From Chromera velia (Eukaryota; Sar; Chromeraceae): a stretch of DNA of 64,000 nt. A model generated the notes under the pieces. The model was not told where the DNA came from and did no database searches. It saw only the letters and a program-made list of their open reading frames with translations. The stretch is from positions 70,460-134,459 of the forward strand of contig JAHBMJ010000190.1 in assembly GCA_018398765.1 (NCBI GenBank), written 5' to 3'. Each line of letters starts with the position of its first letter. Positions within the stretch are counted from its first letter, which is position 1. The translations under genes were made by a program, and so were the position numbers. Positions 23,449-32,949 of this stretch are shown here, piece after piece.

Positions 23449-24170
23449 GATGTGCTGCCCGGAGGGCCCTTTCTGACTTCCTCAGTCTGCCACGCGTGCA
23501 ACACACTTTTTCGTTTCCTGCCCCTGGAGTTTCCGGTCGTTCTTACAGAGAACGGCCTCGACTTCTGCGTGTTCTTTTTGCTTCACTCTTCTTCCGGCTA
23601 AGGGATTCTTCCTATTGTGGAAGCGGAGAGCTCTCGAGAAGCAAACAGTTAATTGAATGAATTCACTGAACGCATGACAAAAATGTGGTTCTGAAAGGGG
23701 CGCGCGCGTTTGCGCGCGAAAAGGTACCTTTTGGCGTCCCCAACCGGATCCATGCATGCACCATGCATGGACGGATTATGTCCAATTAACTCCGATCGTC
23801 GGACGCATATGCTGCAGCATTGCTGCTCTCCCTCTTCCGGTCGACACATCGATGGATAGCCCTTTCATCCACGCGAATGTGAGCAAGCAGACTTCGCTGC
23901 ATGGCAGAGGCCACTGTCAGATCGACGTGAACTAAAGAGAGGAGATCGATCGAGAGAGAGGAAGTCACGCAGATTCTATGGAAGTCATGCGGACTCTCCC
24001 TCCGTACATGCACTGACATAGGCGCATAGTATGTCCGTATCAGCATCGATCCTTCCTGACAGCACCCCTTTGCTCTATTGACAGAACCAAAAAGAAAGAA
24101 GGACACCCAGTTTTATATACACAGACTTGAAATTCGTCTGCTTCATTTGTCGAAAGGTGAGCGTCTCGCA
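23449..24170. promoter_or_regulatory. Bidirectional intergenic region between two channel-like genes
   Basis: About 720 bp separate the inferred start codons of two head-to-head channel-like genes. It contains the near-palindrome CGCGCGCGTTTGCGCGCGAA from 23701. On the minus strand this includes TTTCGCGC (23714-23721), which matches the E2F-type TTTSSCGC consensus by sequence alone. It also has GGATCCATGCATGCA palindromes at about 23746-23768. No TATA element is obvious. Confidence 0.5.
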
Positions 24171-26775
24171 ATGGAAAGACAAAGGAGTCCCGCAGAAGCC
24201 GAATCAGGCGCACTTCTGCTTATGCGACACGGATCTCTCGTAAGTTCCCGAAGATCATCCAAGAAGGTCTCTATCATGGAGGACGAAAACATTCTGCACA
24301 TGGTAGAGAAGTTGAAACTAGAAGTGAACCAAGAACCACCGGTCCTATGTGACCCTTCGCAAAAGAGTCCCGAGTTCTTCCTCGAGAACGCGGGCTCTCC
24401 ATCTGAAAGCCCGCGCAAAGCCCCAGAACAAGCTGCAGACGAAAGTGACAATGAAAGCAGCGCCATGGACCGAACCGGATCGACCTCAAGTTTGATGAAC
24501 CCTGACAGAAGCCCGAAGATGGGTTCGGGTATTCGTCTGCAGTTCCAGCGTGAGGTGTCGAACACTTCAAACTCTGCCATGGACACTTCCTTGAGTACCC
24601 TGTCCATCGACATGCGGGGGCTGACCTTCACTCCGGACGGCGTGGACTGTGATGATGTGGATCCAGGACTTGGCAAGATCAGACAAGGACTTCTTCTGGT
24701 AGGTTGGTTGGTTGATTGGTTGGTTGGTTGGACTGTGATGATGTGGATCCAGAACTTGGCAAGATCAGACAAGGACTTCTTCTGGTAGGTTCGTTGGTTG
24801 ATTGGTTGGTTGGTTGGACTGTGATGATGTGGATCCAGAACTTGGCAAGATCAGACAAGGACTTCTTCTGGTAGGTTCGTTGATTGATTGGTTGGTTGGT
24901 TGGACTGTGATGATGTGGATCCAGAACTTGGCAAGATCAGACAAGGACTTCTTCTGGTAGGTTGGTTGGCTCGTCGGTTCTTTGGTCCTTTCATTCAGTT
25001 TTCTTCAATGACATTCAGATAGACTGCATTGATCCAATATGAAATCTTCAACAGACACCGTGCAGAAAGAACGAGAGAAAGAGACAGAGACGGACAAGCA
25101 TGTATACATTCCCAAAGGCCGTGGACAAAGAGGAAGAATTGGGTTTATTTTTTAAGAGCAGACAAGCAGAGAGAGACGAATGAATCCCTGGGGTCCTCAT
25201 CCCTGCATACACACAGAGACGCGGGGTGCGAAACATGCACGAAGCCAAAAGGGGAGAGGAGCAAGCAGGAGAATGCGTGTTGGTTGATCCCACAGGCAGA
25301 CGAAAAGGAATCACGAAAGGTCTCTGTTGGAGGCATGCACAAACAGAGGAGGACACACCCCTTGGTCAAACAGCAGCACGAAAAGGCAGAGAATGAAATA
25401 AATCACGTATGCTCCTGGGGGGACAGGTAGTAAGCGTCCTCCAATGTCTTGGGTGATGCGGAATTTAAACAATTGGACTGAGGAACAAGAGAAACGGCTG
25501 GACTTGAAAGAAGAAAGCCAGAAAGAATGCAACCGGCACACATGAATGAACACAAGAATACACACTGCATAATGGAAATTTCCAGAAAGAATACAACCGA
25601 CATACAGAACAATACAATTGTACATTCTACAATACAATACAGAAAGAATACAACCGACATACAAACGCCGCCTGGAGCTTTTTGCTTCATTTGCAGTTTT
25701 TCCTTTTTAAATTTCTCTTTTTCTTTTCTTTCTCTCCTTTCTCCCCGCAGGACTCCCTCAAGAAAGCCCTCGCGAGCGGAACTTAAAAAAATACGATCGG
25801 GCGGGCAATGGTGTGTGTGTGTGTGTGTGGGTTCGTTCTCTCTTCTCCTTTGATCGGTGGCCCTGCTTTTCTTCCCGTCTATCTTTTGACAGAGAACGAG
25901 GGAACGGAAATTCGTATGAGAAACAGATGAGAGGAGAGCAGACACTTTACAGAGGAAAACCCGGAGAGACAGTCGGCAGAGGAAAAGCTCGTGGACAGGA
26001 TTGTGTGGGAAGCGTATCCATGTCGGTGTGGCTGTCTGTTTTCCTAAATTTTGTGGATGCGGACATTCGAATGGGAAGAGAGGAGTGCATAAGAGTTCGT
26101 ACGTACACGTTGATGTATGGAATCTGTGTGCAGTACGAGCAGCTGCTCAAAATCACGCCGGAGCCAGAAAGATTCCTTCAAATGGTCTGTCGGTCTGTCG
26201 TTTTTTTTTTTTTCCGAAGCCAGAAAGATTCCTTCAAATGGTCTGTCGGTCTGTCTACCAGAAAGATTCCTTCAAATGGTCTGTCGGTATGTCTGTCTAT
26301 CAGTCAGTGAATCTCTTTCATCAGCCATGCAGTCAGCAACAACCCAGAAAGAGCACAGCAGAAGGAGGGAGCTGTGCGGAAGGGAGGGAGACAGAAAGCC
26401 AAAAAATTCCAATGAAGAGGCGATTGGGGCCGGTTAGTCAGGGAACTAGACTGCATGTGCGGCTTGAACCTGGACAGGGTGGTTTTGCAATACATACAGC
26501 CATTAATAGAATAGAAAGCCCCCATGCACCCGAACGCCGTGCAAAGCAAAATAAAAGAAAGACGAAATTCAATTGGCCTTAGACGGCGGGTACGTGTCAA
26601 GCACGCAAGCACGCAAGAACGCAAGCAAGCAAGCAAGCAAGAAAGCAAGAAAGCAAGAAAGCAAGAAAGCAAGAAAGCAAGAAAGAAAGCGGCATGGATA
26701 GAAGCAGGTGAAGGAAGAAGACAATTAAGTGCACAGTCAGTCGATGGACACGACACCATGCAACTCTCTTTCAGG

Positions 26776-26813
<38 letters not shown>

Positions 26814-28029
26814 CCGATCGAAAAAGCAGACAAACACTTGCATGTGTTCAAACGCTCGAGCTTCGCACACGTTTTGCATGTATGTCTTTTGACGACTTTT
26901 TTGGGGGCGCTCCATCAGGCGGCTCGCGGTCGTCGGAAAGTTCTCTTCTTCGTGGAAGAGCTTTGGGGCAACCCCCTGCAGAAGAAGACAAAGGCGCAGC
27001 CAGAGGCAGAAGAGAGAGACATAGGGCGACTTGCAAAACGAGATAGTGATGCGGCAGGGACCGCAGGGGGAAGGGGAGGGGGGCACGTGAGAACGGAACT
27101 GAAAGACGAAAGCGAGGGCGAGTATCTTCACGCGTCGCTCAGGCAGACTCTCCTCCCGCAAATCGCACTCACACGGAATCAGCTCCTTGCCTCCCATCCC
27201 GTTGTGGACTTTATCTCTGTCAGTCCTTCCTATGCACATCAATCAATGAGGTGTCGCTGCGCAAGCGTTCACATCTTCTCTTTCTGTTGTCTCTCACTTG
27301 GTGGCTTTCAGTCGTGTGCGATCGACAGATTAGCTGAAGAATGAAGCCGGGGGGAGGCGAGATAAGTGGGTTGACGGGAGAAAGTCATCGGAAGTGCAGG
27401 AGAGGTCAAATGAGATTTTCTTTTTTTTCTGTTTTGCATTTACTTTCAGGAGAGGTCAAACGGGATTTTCTTTCTCTTCTTTCTTCCTTCCAGAGAGCTG
27501 GTTCACCTTTTTTGAGCGTTTTGGTGGTCAGCAGGTGTGTGCGCAAACCAAAGTGTCCTTGTGATCCGCCACAGGTTCACAATCCCTCCTGGAACCTGCA
27601 TGTGCGTAGTAGAAATTGAGTGCAGCGAGTAGCTCTTCGGGTGATGCAATCGTTCCCGTGTTGCCCCAAGGCAACCCGGTGTCCATGAATGAGTTGCGCA
27701 ACCTTCTGGTTGATTATTTTGTAAATCTGCGGTGGTCTGCCTGCTACCTCGGTGCGTTATATGACCGATCTCTCCTCCTCCGAATATTCATTCATTCATG
27801 CAGATCAAGAAGTGGGACTTGTTTGCCAGAAGGAGCAACACCGTGATTCAGGGCCTCACAGCACTGATGGTGAGTGAGTCGGTCAGACAAGAGCAGTAAA
27901 AGAGCGAGAACAGAGACGTCAAGAATCCAAAAAAATAAAATTTCTTCTGCATGAGGGAGAGACCCAAGACGAAAAGAGAGTACTGGGACACAGAAGACAA
28001 GTAGGAGAACGAAAATTTCACGTCAGATG

Positions 28030-28091
<62 letters not shown>

Positions 28092-28124
28092 CGCAGAAAG
28101 ACAAAGGGATGGAAAGAGCCAGAA

Positions 28125-28165
<41 letters not shown>

Positions 28166-30364
28166 TACAAAAGGTTTACCTCACACCAACGACGAAAAGA
28201 GAAATTGGCAGACACATGACGGTCCGACTTTCGGTCAGGGACGAGAGAGAGAGAAGCGGACGAAAGCATTGCATCAAACAAATGGAAGGGGAATGAGGCG
28301 TCAGCACTCGATCGAGTCTTTGATCAGAGCTGGAAAGGGAAGCAGCCGGGCAGACATGATGCACTTGTTAGATGAACGAAGGAGGGAAATCTGCAAATGC
28401 GCATTCTTCGATTTATCGTCCTTTTCTTCATGCGCTTCTTGTTTTTTCTGCCTGCCTGCAGGTGATTTCATTTTCTCTGGGAACCCTGATTCTCGTCGGA
28501 ACGTCGTCGCCTTGGGTGGCGTTTGGGTGCAGGGCCCTCTCGTGTGGGCAGTTGCACTGACTCTGTTGGGCCTTGTCGTTTGGCGCTGTTCAGTACAGAT
28601 CAGGGGACAATGTACAGCAGACTTCGTTGGGCCTTTCCGACTGCCCTTCTCGTTGTGCGTCCCCTTTCACTTGAGCATTCCTATGAACCGCATCCGCATC
28701 GCTGGGGTTGTTTTGGTGCTGACAGAGGCCGGCATTGAGCTGTCACACGGGCATATTGGAGAAGGACAGCACCTTGAGACGATCAGCGTGAAAAGAGCGT
28801 TGAACCCTGAGGCTATTGAGGCGACCCTGACGGGAATTCTGATTTGGATCGCCTCCTCGGATGCGTTCATTGCGACAAAGGGAGCGCAACGAGTGATGTT
28901 CATCATTTCTTCCCTAGCGAAGGAGTTTGTGTTTTTCTTTCCGATTCTGGTCTGTTCGATCGTTGCTTTGATCGACAATCATTTTTTTTCTTTCATTCAA
29001 GTGACCTGCCTGCCTTGGCTTAGGAATTTCCGTCTGTTTCTCTGTCTGTCTGATCTGGTCTGTCCGTCTGTCTGTCCAGTGATTTGCGTGTCTCTTGGTC
29101 CCGTTTTCTCCCTGTTGCCTGCCTCTTGGCTCATCGGTTCTTGTGCCTCTACGCCCGAAGGTTTACTGTAAGGGGACCTGAGGATCCAGGCTGGCACAGT
29201 CCAAAGAAAGTTGAATGGAAATGGACAAGACGAAAAGAAAGCATTCTCTTGGAATTCTTCAAGCGGGGCAGAATTAAGAGACAGAAACTGCCTGCACCTA
29301 GAGCTCGGCAAGCTGCTTCCTGTTCAAATAAGGGGCTCTTTGACCGTTCGCTACCGATCCACGCATTGATAAAGCCAGTCGATCGTTGTTGTCGAGTGGC
29401 AATGGCCGGCCACTCTCTCTTTCCTTTTTCGTCTTGGATCGCTGATCCAGGACAGATGCATCTTTTCATACAGAATTCTGTATTCTGTATTCTGTATGAA
29501 AAAATGCATAGATCGCTGAGGACAGCAGATGCATCGATCTTTCATATTCGTCCGTCACATGTCGTCGTCTCAACGTTCTCTTCTCCCCTGCACCGCACGC
29601 AGCTCTTCGTGGTGATTGGATTCGCTCAAGTGATGACGGAGATGGAAAAAGACAGGGACTCCGAGGGCTTCGGGAATATGGCAAGCTCCGTCATTACCCT
29701 CACCGCATTCTTATGTGAGTGAGTTTGGCAGTGTGTGAGTAAGTGAGTGAGTGAGTGAGTGGGTGAGTGAGTGAGTGGGTGAGTGAGTGAGTGAGTGAGT
29801 GCAGGTAAATGTGAGAGTGAGTGAGTGAGTGGGTGAGTGAGTGAGTGAGTGAGTGAGTTTGTGGGTGAGTGAAAGAGTGAGTGAGTGAAAAAGTGAGTGA
29901 GTGAAAGAGTGAGTGAGTGAGTGAGTGAGTGAGTGAGTGAAAGCGTGAGTGAGTGAAAGCGTGAGTGAGTGTCAGTGAGTGAGTGAGTGAGCGAGCGAGA
30001 GGGAGGAAACTTCGATGAGGTTTTGAGGGAGTTGGTTTATGAGTGCGAGGCTCTATCCTTTTGTCTTGAGGAGCTGAGGGGCCCTCTCTCTTCCACCAAC
30101 AACCCTTCTTTAATTCCTGCATGTGCTGATCGAAATACTCCGTCTGACCTCTGCATGACACGTTCGGCTGTGCATGTGTCAATTTAAGTTTTTGGCTTCA
30201 AATTGCTTCCAGCAGCTTCCAAAGCTGTAAAGTACTCAGCCCTCCTGTCTGCCTCTCTCTCTCTCTCTCTCTCTCTCTCTATTTGTATGTATGTGTGTGT
30301 GTGTGTGTATGTGTGTATGTGTGTGAGTGTGTGAGTATGCGAGTGTGTGAGTGTGTGAGAGAGT

Positions 30365-30409
<45 letters not shown>

Positions 30410-32222
30410 CGTGTGCGTCTGTGTGCTTTCCTGCGTGCGTGCATCTGCTTTCTGCCTCGCATATCTGTTTATGAAGTGTAGTCTAATTCTGACTTTGAAG
30501 AGCTGCAGAAGACACCACATGATCCTGCGCGGAACCTTTCTGCCATCAAGAAAGCACTTGACGCACGCAAATTTGGATGCGTCCTTGCGTGCGTCAATTG
30601 ATCCTGCGCAGAGCCTTTCTGTCGGCAAGGAAGCGTCGTTTTGCCTGAAATGGAAGTACGAAATTTTACCGACACACCGATGCACGGCCGGTGGATGTTC
30701 TGATGAATGAATGAATGAATGAATGCAGGCAACGCCTGGGAACCGGACTGGCAGTACACCCAGACGGTCTCCCAAGTTTTCTTTCTGCTCTTCGTCCTGT
30801 TAGCAGTCATCGTCCTCACCAGTGCTGTGAGCGCCTCCTTCACTGCTGTTGCCGGAAGCATCTCTGAGGAGATGGAGAACCTCGTTCACCTTTCCAGACT
30901 CCAGAAGGTTGGTTCGCAATGAAGTCGGCCTTTTCCTTCCCGTCTCTGCATTGAATTTCTCCTTAATTTGTGATTTCTTCTTCTCTTTCTCTTTCGACAC
31001 GTCCACTCGTTTTTTCGATACAAAAAGACAGGAAATAGAGGGCGTATGTCAAGATACGGATGGAAAGATTTATTTAGACCCACTTGGACCTCTTTTTTCC
31101 CGTTTTCTGCTCACAAAAATCTCTCTTGTGCGTTTGCCCTCGTGCATGTTCCGTCTGCATAATTTCCTCTCTTTCTGTGTGTACGACATTGTCTGCCTGG
31201 TGCACGCGTTTACTTTCATACAAAATTCCTTTTCATACAGAATCCTTTTTCGTTTTTCTTTTTTTTGTATGAAAGAGGATTCTGTGTGTATGGCATTGTC
31301 TGCCTGGTGCAGGCCTGCAGGTGGTGGACGCAGAGTTTTTTTTCTGTATGAAAAAGAATTCTGGAAACAATGAATGCAGGTGGTGGACGCAGAGTTCGCC
31401 TTTTTTTTCTGTATGAAAAATAATTCTGTGTAAAAATGAATACAGGTGGTGGACGCAGAGTTCGCCATGAGTCCGGAGTTTCTAGACAGAGTCCACCGAA
31501 GTCTTCCTTTTGGTGAAGAGAACAATTTCGATGGAAGCCGAGATGTGGCACCTCGCCGTGCACTCCGCGCTTCCTTTCCCACTGAGTGGCAGGTAGGACC
31601 CTGTCTGTGTTTATTTTGATTTTTTTTTTAATTTTTTTGGATTTGTTTTGGATTTTTTTTTTTTTTTGCTTTCTTTCCCACCGAGTGGCAGGCAGGCGCT
31701 GAACCCTCACCATGCACTCTCTTGGAATGAAAGCAAAAAGGCCACCCTCCCTCCTTGCACCTCGAGCATCTCGCTCGTCCAACAGAATCGTGACAGACAA
31801 GTTATTCATACGGGAGGGGACCCTGTCTGTGTGAAGAGGGATTCAAAACGATTCTGATTCTTTCCTTACTTTTTTTGTGTGTTTTTCTGGCTGGCCTTCT
31901 GTGATTGGTCATTATGCAAGGCTGACAATCAAAGCAAAATTCTCCATCGACTGAAGCATGTAGACTTACCCTCTTTCCATTCATGCATGGATCTGCGCAG
32001 TCTTGCAACCTCCGTCCCGGGCGACTGGAGAGATATGAGTCGGAGGAGTCGGGTGAGGTCCCCTGGCCCTCCGAGAGTGAGAGCTCGAAGGGAGGCAACG
32101 CCGCCGCGAACAATCGGCTGTCTTTGAACTATCAGGTCATCTCAGCTCTGGTGACACTAGACAAACAAAGGGGACAGGTGCTCCTTGGAACGACCAAAAT
32201 TACCCGCATCGTCAGTCTGTGA
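24171..32222 (+). CDS. Channel-like membrane protein (ion-transport/polycystin- or TRP-like)
   Basis: Phase-0 exons trace a long protein: 24171-24698 (176 residues, serine/glutamate rich, probably disordered), 26134-26184 ([17 protein letters not shown]), 26919-27218, about 27496-27534 ([13 protein letters not shown]) and 27804-27869 ([20 protein letters not shown]). A region from 28462 to 28961 has at least one unresolved frame change. Then come 29603-29714, 30729-30907, 31446-31592 and 32001-32222 (TGA). Hydrophobic segments include [23 protein letters not shown] and [13 protein letters not shown] running on to [14 protein letters not shown] pore-like loop [20 protein letters not shown] follows, then [20 protein letters not shown] and a charged tail. 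This order (helix, helix 5, pore, helix 6, cytoplasmic tail) is that of the ion-transport superfamily. The exact family and ion selectivity cannot be told. Expected at the plasma or an internal membrane. Confidence 0.65.
24640..24966. repeat. 86-bp tandem repeat carrying four copies of a splice donor
   Basis: The last about 55 bases of exon 1 (TGTGATGATGTGGATCCAGR...GACTTCTTCTG), with donor GTAGGTT and a GGTTGGTTGATTGG spacer, occur four times. Donors start at 24699, 24785, 24871 and 24957, exactly 86 bp apart. Only the first copy lies in the traced exon. Confidence 0.9.
25509..25670. repeat. Intronic imperfect repeat
   Basis: AGAAAGAATRCAACCGRCAYA occurs three times within 160 bp of a large intron. 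The region around it (24970-26130) holds no exon needed to keep the frame. Confidence 0.7.
26165..26294. repeat. Three copies of exon edge plus donor
   Basis: CCAGAAAGATTCCTTCAAAT, then G|GTCTGTCGG, occurs at 26165-26200, about 26220-26255 and 26258-26290. The first is the true exon end (ERFLQM, donor at 26185). The next two keep an intact donor. Spacing is 56 and 40 bp. Confidence 0.88.
26598..26690. repeat. AAGC/AAGAAAGC microsatellite
   Basis: (CAAG)n and (AAGAAAGC)-type tract, intronic. Confidence 0.85.
27398..27474. repeat. Half foldback element, copy H3, between direct repeats
   Basis: Direct repeats AGGAGAGGTCAAAYGRGATT at 27398-27422 and 27448-27474 enclose a T-tract and TTTTGCATTTACTTTC, one arm of the foldback family. 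It lies about 20 bp upstream of a coding exon. Confidence 0.65.
28030..28165. repeat. CT, CA and GA microsatellites
   Basis: (CT)n, (CA)n and (GA)n tracts in sequence, directly after the donor region of the exon ending at 27869. Confidence 0.9.
29437..29534. repeat. Foldback element, copy H4, between direct repeats
   Basis: TTTTCATACAGAATTCTGTA pairs with TACAGAATTCTGTATGAAAA in the reverse sense, with an ATTCTGT triplication at the centre. Direct repeats GATCGCTGA...GGACAG..GATGCAT flank it at 29437-29461 and 29511-29534. It lies about 70 bp upstream of the exon that starts at 29603. Confidence 0.82.
29715..30000. repeat. GTGA tetranucleotide array starting at a splice donor
   Basis: The donor GTGAGTGAGT of the exon ending at 29714 is the first unit of an array of about 280 bp of GTGA repeats, with variants GTGG, AAGA and CGTG. 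The donor hexamer is present dozens of times. Confidence 0.9.
30253..30415. repeat. CT and GT microsatellites
   Basis: (CT)n then (GT)n with GTAT and GAGT interruptions; intronic. Confidence 0.9.
31177..31311. repeat. Foldback element, copy H5, between direct repeats
   Basis: Direct repeats TGTGTRYGRCATTGTCTGCC, continuing TGGTGCA, at 31177-31204 and about 31283-31311. Between them lies GTTTACTTTCATACAAAATT, a T-rich loop, and TGTATGAAAGAGGATTCTGT. Intronic. Confidence 0.8.
31316..31466. repeat. Three acceptors and exon starts, with foldback halves between them (H6)
   Basis: CAGGTGGTGGACGCAGAGTT occurs at 31318, 31377 and 31443. The third copy opens the real exon (31446). Between successive copies lies a T-tract plus CTGTATGAAAAAGAATTCTG, the right half of the foldback family. 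Copy spacing is 59 and 66 bp. Confidence 0.88.
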
Positions 32223-32528
32223 ACTTCCGGAGATATCGATTCTCTCCCACCTTTCAAATTGTCATCCCCTTTTCTTTTCAGATCGCGATTCCTTTGCTAG
32301 TTATTGCTAGAGCTCTTTTCATTCCTCATTCGCCTCTCCTCTGCAACTTCGACAGTCAGCCAGTGGAAGTGTTTCGGTGAGTGTCTTGAGGGCGTCGTTG
32401 TGGACAGAAAATCCTGTTCCCGTGTACATGTCCCGGCACAATGCGCCGCTTGCTCGTATCGCGCGACCTCATTCTCAGACTGCATGGATCGACTCCTGAC
32501 GCACGCACACGCGCATGCATGTGTTTGA
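32223..32528. other. Non-coding, downstream of channel-like gene
   Basis: About 300 bp after the stop at 32222. A CAG acceptor at about 32279-32281 precedes ATCGCGATTCC, so a further 3' exon cannot be excluded, but no recognisable protein follows. Confidence 0.35.
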
Positions 32529-32735
32529 TTCTCTCTCAGCACTTCTGTAATTAACCGTTCACAATCTCAGTGCTTTGAATTTGAATTTTTTTGGATTTTT
32601 TTGGATGCTCTCTCGGCACTTCTGTAAGAAACCGTACACAATCTCAGTCCTTTGAATTTGAATTTTTTTGGAGTTTTTTGGATGCTCTCTCGGCACTTCT
32701 GTACTTAACCGTTCACAGTCTCAGTGCTCCCAGAA
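32529..32735. repeat. Three-copy tandem repeat, about 80 bp unit
   Basis: GCTCTCTCGGCACTTCTGTA, AACCGTTCACAATCTCAG and TTTGAATTTGAATTTTTTTG repeat three times with few changes (R-type T-rich spacer TTTTTTGGAT). The third copy is partial. The function is unknown. Confidence 0.85.
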
Positions 32736-32807
32736 ACTGGAAACTGCATCCTGGCGATCGATGAGGAGAATGTGAAAGCAATTCACTTAATTCATACCTG
32801 CTGGCAT

Positions 32808-32946
32808 GCTTGCAGCTCCGCCAATGCCGAAAATCGATGTCGAAGATTACAGGCAGTGTCAGTGGGGCCCAGAGCAGCGACATGACCAGCACGTTTATGA
32901 CGAGAATCGCCAGTCCCCGCGACGCTCTGTTGGAGACCCAAAAGGG
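32808..32946 (-). CDS. Possible orphan membrane-segment exon
   Basis: On the minus strand an open stretch encodes SNRASRGLAILVINVLVMSL and continues LWAPLTLPVIFDIDFRHW, followed by a possible GTATGA donor after CCAGCAG. The run is clearly hydrophobic and could be one transmembrane helix. I found no adjoining exons that extend it in a consistent phase, and the flanks are low complexity. It could be a remnant of a membrane-protein gene or a chance frame. Confidence 0.3.
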
Positions 32947-32949
32947 GAA

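Noticed and set aside
25751-25800. Possible exon after CTCCCCGCAG at 25750
   Set aside because: In the phase left by exon 1 it meets a stop within 12 codons; direct joining of 24698 to 26134 keeps the frame.
27616-27846. Possible extra exon [20 protein letters not shown] in the second channel-like gene
   Set aside because: Protein-like, but its phases do not match its neighbours, while skipping it gives a continuous phase-0 frame. It may be an alternative exon.
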